64,000 nucleotides of DNA, from NCBI GenBank assembly GCA_030490835.1, contig CM059971.1, positions 78,014,224 through 78,078,223 of the forward strand, written 5' to 3'. The DNA comes from Annona cherimola (taxonomy: Eukaryota; Streptophyta; Magnoliopsida; Magnoliales; Annonaceae). The translations under genes were made by a program, and so were the position numbers. Below the pieces are notes generated by a model, which was given only the letters and a program-made list of their open reading frames with translations, was not told the origin of the DNA and ran no database searches. This document shows, one piece after another, positions 55,330-64,000 of this stretch (position 1 is its first letter; the number at the start of each line of letters is the position of its first letter).

Positions 55330-56730
55330 AGTTGGAACAAATTCTTGTGGTTTGCGAATTTTCAAATGTATTCCCTGGAGAGCTACCAGGTTTGCCTCCA
55401 GAAAGAGAAGTTGATATTACCATTAAAGTTTTACTAGGCACCGCATCGATTTGTAAGGTACCTTACCATATGGTGCCTGTAGAGATGGCTGAGTTAAAAA
55501 TGCAATTGTAAGAATTGTTGGATAAAGGTTTTATATGTGAGTGTATCTCCATGGTGTATGCCAGTATTATTTGTATAGAAGAAAGATAGAAATTTTCAAT
55601 TATGTATTGATTATCGAGAATTGAATAAAGTATCTATCAAGAACAAATATCCATTATCTAGAATAGATTATCTGTTTGATCAGCTTAATAGGGTCATAGT
55701 ATTTTCTAAGATTAACTTACAATCGGGTTATTATTAGCTTAGAGTGAGCTCGCAGGACATCTCAAAGACAGCATTCAAGATAAGATATGGACATTATAAA
55801 TTTTTGGTGATGCCTTTTGGGTTAACTAATGCCCCTATAGTATTTATGGATCTCATGAACAGAGTATTTGGAGAATATTTGGACAAATTTGTAGTGGTAT
55901 TTATTGATGATATATCAATTTATTCTAAGTCAAAGGAAGAACACTGTGAGCATTTGCGGATCGTATTAAATCGGCCAAGGATAGAAAAGTTGTATGCTAA
56001 ATTTAAAAAATATAATTTCCGGCTGACTCAAGTTACATTATTGGGGCATATCATCTTTGCTGAAGGAATCAAAGTGGACCTATAGAAAATAAAAACCGCA
56101 ATGAAATGGCCAAGGTCAACCACAACAACTGAAGTTCAAAGCTTTTTAGGATTAGCTGGTCATTGTCAGAAATTTGTTGAGAGATTTTCTAAATTATCTG
56201 CACCACTCACTAAGTTAACTCGAAAAGGAGTTAAATATGAATGAACTGATGATTGCGAGTCGAGTTTCTTAAAACTTAAACAAAGGTTGATTCAAGCACC
56301 AATATTAATAATTCCGGACAATAGTAGAAATTTTATGATTTACAGTTATGCATCTCATCAAGGTTTGGGGTGTGTGTTAATGCAGAAAGGTAGAATAATT
56401 GCATATGCTTTCAAGCAATTGAAACCCAATGAACTAAATTACCCAATCCACAATCTAGAATTGGCAGCTATAACAGATCACAAGAGTATTAAATGCATTT
56501 TTTCACCGAAAGAATTAAATATGAGGCAGAGAAGGTGGTTGAAATTATTGAAGGATTATGGTATAACCATTCATTATCATCCCGGAAAGGCTAATGTGGT
56601 TACAGATGCTTTAATTTGGAATGTAAGCCTTGCTCATTTACTTACATTAGAAGAAGGAATACTCCGTGAAATGAGACAAATAGATTTAATTGTTAATATG
56701 CCAGGGTTGTCAGTGTGATTATCTCAATTG
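55330..56730 (+). pseudogene. Gypsy reverse transcriptase and RNase H remnant
   Basis: RT landmarks in order: a PYHMVPVEMAELKMQL-like segment, [40 protein letters not shown], the active site [13 protein letters not shown] (near 55905), and [14 protein letters not shown]. RNase H follows with YSYASHQGLGCVLMQ, RIIAYAFKQLKPNELNYP and KANVVTDAL; the usual first RNase H Asp (YSDAS) is Tyr-Ala-Ser here. Stops occur at several points (for example 55509, 55586, 56083, 56243). Confidence 0.9.
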
Positions 56731-56879
56731 CAGTTGCAGTCGACTTTATTTAAACAAATAAAAAGTGAACAATAAAAAGATACAAAATTGCAAAAACTGA
56801 TAAATTTTTATGAAAAATAAGAAAAACCTTGATTATACTATTGATGAGCAAGGAATTTATAAGTATAAGGGTCATCTTT

Positions 56880-57700
56880 GCATTCTAAATTCAAGGGATG
56901 TGAAAGATTTATTGTTGAAAGAAGCTCGTTTTTTCATTTTTTGATACATCCAAGAAGTACTAAAATGTATAGAGATATTAAACAAGGACATTGATGGAAT
57001 AACATTGATATGTCTCAATGTGTTTAGCTTGCCAAAAAATCAAGGCAGATTATCAGAAAATGTCTGAAAAATTGCCGTCCTTAGGAGTACCTGAGTGGAA
57101 GTGAGATGATATTACCATGGACTTTATAGAAGGATTGCCAAGAACCCAATGCGGACATAATTCTATATGAGTGATTGTTGATCGATTATCAAAAATAGCA
57201 CATTTTCTTCCAATTAAGTCAAGTTTTATAGCTGAAAGATTACACGGGATACCTATGACCATTGTGTTAGATAGAGATTTTACATTTACTTCTAAATTTT
57301 GGAAGAATTTACACAAGATGATAGGTACATAATTAAGATTTAGCACTGCGTTTCATTCACAAACGGATGGGCAGACAGAAAGAGTCAATCAAATTTTAGA
57401 AGATATGTTGAGAATGTGAACACTAGAATTTGGGAAAGCATGGGATGAGTACCTATCTATTGCAGAGTTCGCATATAATAATAATTATCAAGCAAGCATT
57501 CAAATGGCTCCATTTAAAGCACTGCATGTAAGTATGTGTAGAACATCTCTAAATTGGGATGAAGTAGGTGTAAGAAGTTTAACACCTGATTTATCTCAAA
57601 GGATGACAGAGCAAGTCGAAGTAATTCGTCAATGTATGAGGACGGCGCAAAGTAGGCAGAAAAGTTATGTAGACTACAAAAAAAATTTGAATATTTAAGT
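56880..57700 (+). pseudogene. Gypsy integrase remnant
   Basis: Readable core motifs are DFIEGLPRTQCG, DRLSKIAHFLPIKS, MTIVLDRDFTFTSKFW and FSTAFHSQTDGQTERVNQ (with the catalytic Glu), then WDEYLSIAEFAYNNNYQAS. Several stops and at least one frame change. Confidence 0.87.
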
Positions 57701-57979
57701 GGGAGATCATGTATTCATTAAAGTTACTCCAATGAAAGAGATTACCATATTTTGAAAGAAGAAAAATTTGAGTCTCAAGTATATTAGTCCTTTCGAAGTG
57801 TTAGAAAAGATTAGAAATTAGCTTATAGAATAGCATTGCCACCAGTCCTTGCCGCAATATATAATGTATTTCATATATCAATACTTCAAAAATATGCGGC
57901 TGACCCCAATCATATTTTTACCACTAAATCACTCCCTATTCAAGATAATTTGAATTATGAAGAGAGACCCTTAAAGAAT

Positions 57980-58125
57980 AGATTATAAGCAGCAAATTTG
58001 AGGAATAGACAACTAAATATGTTAAAGTTCAATGGAACCGGTATCCAGACAAGGAAGCCATGTGGGAATTGCGAGAGAATGTGGAAAAGAAGTATCCCCA
58101 ATTATTTCTGAATGATCAAATGGTT
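57980..58125 (+). pseudogene. Gypsy chromodomain-like C-terminus
   Basis: VKVQWNRYPDKEAMWELREN followed by VEKKYPQLF matches the short chromodomain-like tail of Tekay/Del chromoviruses (the family pattern VKVLW...EEATWE...YPELF). Such tails are thought to steer integration to particular chromatin. Confidence 0.75.
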
Positions 58126-58126
58126 T

Positions 58127-58156
58127 TGGGGCGAAACCTTTTTAAGGGGTGAAGAA
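58127..58156 (+). other. Gypsy polypurine tract
   Basis: AAGGGGTGAAGAA directly precedes the 3' LTR, as expected for the second-strand primer. Confidence 0.65.
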
Positions 58157-60625
58157 CGTAGGGTTCGGCCCATTCTAAAAAATATATATGCTGCTGTATG
58201 TGCACATTATTGGTGCCCATGCAGAGCACTAAATTAATTAAGATGGGTATAAGAGAGGGTTCAAACAGGCGCTGAAACAGGGGAAAAAATGGAAGAGAAA
58301 GAGAGAAGAAGAAGAAAGAAAGAATGAGGAGGAGAAGGAAGAAGAAGGATAGGAAAGAGAGGAGAGGAAGCTCGCCGTCGCTATTGCCCAAGCCGCCATT
58401 CACGCAGCTGCCGCCGGAAGTAAGGAAGAAATAGTTTTTCTGTTGGATTTTCCAATTTTCGCCCAAATCATACAATAAACATAGGGGTTTTGCTAAAATA
58501 CCTTACATAAATATGTATGGAAGTAAATTACACCTATTTGAGTAGTAAATTTAGTTACTTAGGGATTCAAGAGTTGAAATGGATAGAATTTTGATTTTTA
58601 CCCCCAAAATAGATGAAAAATCATGGGGCTTTTAATAAATTCATAAATAAGAGAATATTTGGAACCCAAATCATGAAAATAGAAGGCTAAAATCAAGCCA
58701 AGTGTGAAATTAAAAATTCAAAAGTGGTGTATCCAAATTTTCTTATTCCAAACCATGATATAATAGTTGCAAATGTCATTAGGATGTATTAGTTATAGAT
58801 TAATATGCCCAATTTAAGATAAAAAGGAAAACAATTATAATTTTTCATAACCTGTAGAAAATTAGGCAGCCCCAAAGACGTGGGTTAAACATGGAGCTTT
58901 TGTAGTATTTGACTTAAACATTATTTATGGATAAATTTTAAGATGTTTAAAGTATTGAAAATATAAAAAAATTATAGTTGTATTATGCTAAGTTGTAGGT
59001 AGGGTACAGGTATCGAAAATTTATGTAAAATTGATAAGTAGCCAATTCACACAGTATAAGAATGATTAGATAAATTTTAATATGCCTAATATATATATCT
59101 TAAGTGGACATTTAATAGATGAAAAATTAATAAAATACAAGGAGAGTAAATGCCCTTAAATGCTCTATATATTTTTAGATGCGAAATAAATAGTAATATC
59201 ATTAAAATTGAAGTTAAAATGAGAATATTTTCCTCTTCAAAGGAGTTTTGGGGACTCTCTTTGAAAAAGAAAAGCTAAAAATTAGCTTTCAAATCAATGC
59301 ATCCTTAAATATTAAAAATTAGAATGCAATACATGGTGATTTAAGTGAATGCTTAGCCAAAATTGTTAATTTTGACATGAAAAGGAAAAAAGAAAGTGCG
59401 AGAGACAACCTGAGATTCTAAGATAAGTAAGTTTTTCAAATTTGATGAATTATTGTAATAAAATTTCTATTTTGTTACTTATTTTGGGAAAGGATATTTG
59501 CAACAAATGTTCATGTTATGCTTTTATTTGTTTCCTTATACATATGTGCAAATAAGTCATTTTACGTAGGTATTCTAATTAAATTTTGTACAAACATTAA
59601 AAAAACTTTAAGAATGACCATTATCCTATTTTCCTTTATTTATATATATATTTAAGTTGTCAAGGCATCTTTTAAACTTGATTTTGAAAATGAATCTTTC
59701 CTTTATGATTAGCCAAGCAAACTCTTTTTTATGACATAAATGACTTAATCATTTGTGTGAATATAATTCATGCATGGAAATGAATGTAAAGTTTCGCCAA
59801 GGTTATAATTGGACAGGTTGTCAGTCCTTAACGTTGCCTAGTCGGTACGTCCGATGTATGAGTGTAGGTGATCACTTGATAAGGGTCACCTGCCAAAGAG
59901 AAAATTATGTCATTGAATGATGCATGTTGTGATTGCATTTCATCCTCATGTATATATGATGTTCTATGAAGGTTTTCATGGTTTTTCCTTTAAACAACGC
60001 TTGCTTATTGGATTCTTTGAACTTACCTATTTTATTAAACAGTTATAGAATATTCTGATTTCAAGAGCTATGGAGACTTCACTGGGTAGAAAGGCAGTAA
60101 GGTGAAAAGTCATATGAGGCTCTTATGTATGTTTGAGTGTGTTTCGTAATGAGATACACTTTTGAAGTGCTAGATTTTCTTTTAATTTGTGAGATGTGTG
60201 TATGACATATATATATTTTGTGTGTATAGTGTGAAAGATATTTGTAGTATTAATTCTTTTACATTATGTGAATTGTGTGAATATATGTATTGTGTATGAT
60301 GCAAAATATTGGAGTATGGGAGTTATGGTGTGATTATGATGAATTTGTGAAAAAAATAAAGAGTTTGTGGTTGTGATGAAGTAATACAAGTTATTTCTGA
60401 ATGTAAAGAATTATATGGTGAATGTTTGTATTTAGGAAACATCCTAGTTACAATTGGGATGCTACCGAAATTTTTATAGATATAAAAAAATTTAGGCCAC
60501 TTTTATTCTTATTTGGTATATAAATGTAAATTAGGTTATAGACTTCACCAGTTTTCAAAAGATTTCTAGCATTAAATTCTATGACAAACTCGAAGTACAT
60601 ATATGTCATAGGTGAGGGTGCTACA
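58157..60625 (+). repeat. Gypsy 3' LTR
   Basis: Homologous to 49588-52077 throughout. The terminal TG has become CG at the left edge; it ends GGGTGCTACA. It carries the same purine-rich tract near 58288-58372. Confidence 0.92.
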
Positions 60626-61548
60626 TTAATGCATATATTTTTTTTGTTGAATTGGTGTTGACTAAAATGAAAGGAGAACCTAGCATAAGAACTTTAAATT
60701 TGAGGTTTTTGGGTTGAGAAATAAGGGATAAGCATAAGAGCATTTCAACAAGGTTGGAGATGGTTTTTACTTTATTTATTTTGATCTAAAATTATGTTAC
60801 ATTTTGTGCTGCTATTAATATTTGGTTGGGCTACATGTGCTTGAAAACAATAACAAAAGTGGCAGAGGAATTGCTTGTGTTTGGCGTTCTTGTTATGCGT
60901 TTCTAATCTTTTCTTTTCTCCTCATGTCTAGATGAACTGAAAATTCGGTAATTAATATTGAAAAAATCATGATGTTGGGGGTTCAAAGATCCCCGCTTCA
61001 GAATATAATTGTCTTCTCTTTTTGTGTTTATCTTTGATTGTCTACTTTGTTAGTGAAATTGATTCTTGATTGAGTGATTTAGTAATTGTTTCTTAGTTCT
61101 AATTGCCTTGGCTCTTTGTTGATTGAAACAGTAATGCCTTATTTGGATTTTGATTTGTTTAATTTTAGGTGTTTTACCCAAAATTGAAATGAAGAAGATG
61201 TTGATTAAGATTAGGAACCGATATAATTTGTTATGTGTAACCTCTTCCTGGAATGATTGTTACTTCTGTTGTTGTGTTGTGATGTTGAAAGATGAATTTA
61301 TATAAATGGAACTATGATTACCAATGTTATATAAATAGCTACGAAATAAAATTGTTGTAAATTTTTCACATGTTTCATTGGTTATTATAGGAACCGATTT
61401 AGAAGCGAAATCGGAATTGGCGTTATAGGTAATGGGTAGGGTAGGGTACAAACTCTGTAAGTGAGTAGGGTAGGGTAGACTTTTTAGAAATACAGTATAG
61501 GTAGGATAGACTATTACATGAACTGAACCAACTCGAGTTGCACCCCTA

Positions 61549-62570
61549 CCTGTCAGGGAGAAAGAATAAGTTATAATATAACTGAAAATTGCTTAAGCCA
61601 CCGATTTAATTAGAATCTCCTTTCTTCCACTTGATGTAAGTCTGCTTTATCATCCCTGAATTTTATTCCAAACCTTTCTTTCGCGCTCTGAAATGTTCTA
61701 GTTTTGTCTTTCCCCACCCATATTGGAAGTCCCAGATGATTCTGTCTGATCGCTAGTTGACCCCAACTTTCTCTCTACCCATCCTATGGTTTCAATCATT
61801 GTGTTTTTGCTTAAAAATGTGGCTATCCTTTGCATATTTACTTTTTAAGTTGATACTTGTTTTTAGACTTTCAAAATTTGCAGCAGCTAATTCACATCTA
61901 TCTCCCTTGCTCTTAAGAATAGCAATGCATCATCAGCAAAGAAGAGATGTGCGAGGCTGAGACAATTTCTACTCAATTCAATGCCTTGCAGACTTTCCTT
62001 CTCCTTGGCATGTCTTAGTAAGTAGGAGAAATCTTCCACACAAAAAAGAAATAAATATGGAGATAAGGGATCTCCTTGTCTAAGCCCCTCCTAGATTGAA
62101 TGGCTGCAGATATAAACCCATTCAATTCTATCTTATATGAGATTGAAGAAAAGCATGCCTCTATCTATTTTATATTAGAACTCATCTTCTTCATAACCTC
62201 TATAATAAACTTCCATTCAACCCAATCATATGCCTTCACCATGTCGAACCTGACTACCATTACTTCATTCCTCCTTTTTTACCTATTCTTTAACACGTGA
62301 ATCGCTTCATTAGTCATCATCATATTATCTATTATCATCCTTCTCAGGACAAATGCACTTCGTTTAGATGAGATAATTCTCTGAAGATAACCCTTTAGTT
62401 TATTAGCAAGAGTCTTTGCCAAGATTTTGTATATCACATTATAGAGACTAATAGGGTGGAAGTTCATTATCTTCAAGGTACGCTTCTTCTTCAGTATACG
62501 CACAATTGTAGTTTCATTAATCTCCCTTAACTTTCTAATTTGTTCTTCATGTGACCCTATCTCTAACATG
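61549..62570 (-). mobile_element. LINE-A, reverse transcriptase core (5' part)
   Basis: The minus strand reads INETTIVRILKKKRTLKIMN and NFHPISLYNVIYKILAKTL (62279-62569), then LRQGDPLSPYLF (near 62070), HLFFADDALL (the RT active site FADD, 61929-61940), YLGLPIWVGKDKTRTF-like sequence, and finally SFSLP at 61557. The next residues, DRLCKEL, are at 39890, across the nested insertions. There is no N-terminal endonuclease coding upstream of 62570, so the copy appears 5'-truncated. Frameshifts and stops are present. Confidence 0.87.
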
Positions 62571-63025
62571 CCTATGCATGCGACATAAATTTCTTAAATC
62601 AAACAATGTTGTTAACAAAGTGACTGAGAAAGAATTGCTTCAGAAGAAGGAGATAAAGTCATCCATCTGAAACATGAAGCCCAAACCTCCCACACTTAAG
62701 GCGGGATTAATATAGAACCATCATTTGTAACTTAAGAAAACAACATAAATAATCTATTTTGCACAAAAAGTTCATACCATCTAATGATGGAAACTAATTT
62801 ATGCACTTAATGTTGAGGATATGTTATCAATTTTAAAGGTTGCATTGGGATTCGTATCAAATATAATAAAATATATGATTTTATTCTATTTTTTGTTTAG
62901 AAATCATTTTAGTTAAAATATTTTTTTGACTATTTTGGTTGAATATTTGATATGGTATTGTAATCTTTTAGAGATATAGGATCTTTTTTAGTTACTTTAC
63001 TCCTAAATTATTACATTATAAATAG
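62571..63025. other. AT-rich intergenic sequence, nothing recognised
   Basis: No LINE homology continues clearly past 62570 and no other feature is visible. Confidence 0.4.
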
Positions 63026-63412
63026 TAAAGCAATTTGCAAATATACCCACTTAGTTTGGTTAAAATTACAAATATACTCATATAGTTTTAGAAATTATAA
63101 ATAATCCTATATAGATTAACCATAGTTTCAAATATATCAACATCGTTACAACGCCATTACTACACCGTCACTACTTAGGTATGTTTGCAAAAATATGCAA
63201 ATTATGTGGGTCTATTTGCATTCTTGAAATTGCAAATACACTCATGTAGTTTGTATATCTTTACAAATATACCCACATTGTGATGGTGTAGTAGTGGCTT
63301 GGGTATATTTGCAATTATGGTTAACTTACATGAAGGTTTTATTTGCACTTTTTAAAACCATATAGGTATATTTGCAATTTTGATCAAAGTTGGTAAATTT
63401 ACAAATTACTCA
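63026..63412. mobile_element. Palindromic MITE of the GGTAATTTGCAAATATA family
   Basis: AGCAATTTGCAAATATACCC at the left and, reversed, AGTAATTTGTAAATTTACC at the right. AAATATACCC-like words repeat inwards on both arms around a centre near 63215. The terminal 50 bp resemble those of the element at 8388-9306, making this a short deletion derivative or related MITE. Confidence 0.6.
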
Positions 63413-64000
63413 TAAATAGTTACCTGAAGATCTTAATTTTACATACAACCATTGAATAAGTTTTTGAATATTTTTTCCTTCTCTAGTTCCTTCTATTTTA
63501 GTATCCTTATTTTTCTAAGATGCAAATCTACCATCGATGTATATATTAGATAGTATAATCCAAATATGTCTTTTTCACATTCTTTTTTTGCTAACTCAAT
63601 TCTAAGAACCACCAGCATTGAAAAATTCATCTTCATAATTATTTAGTTGAACAAAGTGTTTGTGATGTCACTGATGGTACATTATTAGAACTACTTATAA
63701 AAGATGTCTAGAAAATTACAATACAAAAGAAGTGCAACAGGAAGACTTCACTTATATTCTGACTGTCATATGAATTTGAGATGTTGTCTTATGTTTATGA
63801 ATTAGAGTCCATAAAAGAAACATGGAATTGATTGACTACTTTGTACGCGAAAGTAAGAATGCTAGAAAGGCAATTTTAGAATTAGAGTTGTGAGTAATTA
63901 AATAAGAAGGCAATTCTATGATAAAATTTTGCAAAAATGAAATATATTTATGACCAATTGGTGGAATTAGCATCGAGATAGACAATGACACTCACGTGGC
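63413..64000. other. AT-rich intergenic sequence, nothing recognised
   Basis: No open frame, RNA gene or repeat that I can support up to the window edge. Confidence 0.4.

Larger units (their letters stand above)
49588..60625 (+). mobile_element. Ty3/gypsy chromovirus-type retrotransposon, 11.0 kb, degraded
   Basis: LTRs of about 2.49 kb (49588-52077) and 2.47 kb (58157-60625) are flanked by perfect TTAAT repeats (49583-49587, 60626-60630). PBS, gag, protease, RT, RNase H, integrase and a C-terminal chromodomain-like segment follow in gypsy order on the plus strand. Long LTRs plus the C-terminal tail suggest the Tekay/Del group of chromoviruses. A hand comparison of about 175 LTR bases gave 8-10% difference, so it is clearly older than Copia-2. 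All ORFs have multiple stops. It is inserted in the hAT-like element. Confidence 0.95.
48771..61548. mobile_element. hAT-like element (about 1.7 kb net) split by the gypsy element
   Basis: The left end CGAGGGTGCAACTTAGGTAG matches the right end of the 727-bp MITE at 37503-38229. The right end, read in reverse, TAGGGGTGCAACTCGAGTTG, matches that MITE's left end, so both termini of one inverted element are present. The flanking 8 bp are CCTATCAA (39885-39890 joined to 48769-48770 after removing Copia-2) and CCTGTCAG (61549-61556), equal apart from two transitions. LINE-A coding continues exactly on either side. Its own sequence is 48771-49582 and 60626-61548; no transposase is visible. Confidence 0.88.

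Noticed and set aside
1..64000. CRISPR arrays, operons, or prokaryotic defence systems
   Set aside because: Repeats here are transposon-derived or tandem minisatellites. The sequence is plant nuclear, with no cas-like or operon-like gene clusters.

Overview
This window is plant nuclear DNA, almost certainly from a flowering plant. It is AT-rich and gene-poor, and it is packed with plant-type Ty1/copia, Ty3/gypsy, LINE, SINE, hAT-like, Tourist-like and CACTA-like elements. The only credible cellular genes are two intact, intronless copies and one wrecked copy of a secreted bulb-lectin/PAN-apple glycoprotein of the EP1-like family (carrot EP1; Arabidopsis At1g78850-type). I could not name the species.

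Layout. 1-4 kb: a 24-bp minisatellite, a 67-bp tandem duplication and hAT-like fragments. 4.1-5.85 kb: EP1-like gene 1 (minus) with promoter and polyA signal. 6-16 kb: small elements, including a Tourist-like copy, a CACTA-like remnant carrying a SINE, a long-terminal-inverted-repeat element, a second SINE and four long-hairpin MITEs. 16.2-17.85 kb: an EP1-like pseudogene (minus) split by a LINE fragment and a hAT-like end. 18-25 kb: a SINE with a 14-16-bp target duplication, a G-poor 2-kb tract and a CACTA-like end. 25.15-32.1 kb: LINE-B (minus), interrupted by a 186-bp hAT MITE and by the degraded element Copia-1. 32.5-34.07 kb: a Tourist-like and a hAT-like element. 34.1-35.87 kb: EP1-like gene 2 (plus), in inverted orientation to gene 1.

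37.4-62.57 kb is one nested stack. The outermost layer is LINE-A (minus). A hAT-like element inserted into it (8-bp target duplication CCTATCAA/CCTGTCAG). A chromovirus-type Ty3/gypsy element (49588-60625, duplication TTAAT) inserted into the hAT. A structurally complete Ty1/copia element, Copia-2 (39891-48763, duplication CTATC), inserted into the LINE/hAT junction. Removing the insertions joins the LINE reading frame exactly (Ser-Leu-Pro | Asp-Arg-Leu-Cys). The rest, to 64 kb, is AT-rich sequence with one palindromic MITE.

How the genes work together. The two intact EP1-like genes encode 444-residue proteins about 94% identical. They share promoter architecture (an inverted W-box pair TTGACnnGTCAA and a TATA box 55-75 bp before ATG) and polyA signals. 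In 300 bp that I compared base by base, all nine differences were synonymous, so both look like working genes under purifying selection. Nothing else in the window looks like a cellular pathway. I found no convincing new molecular system; the notable content is the resolvable transposon stratigraphy and the inverted EP1-like pair.
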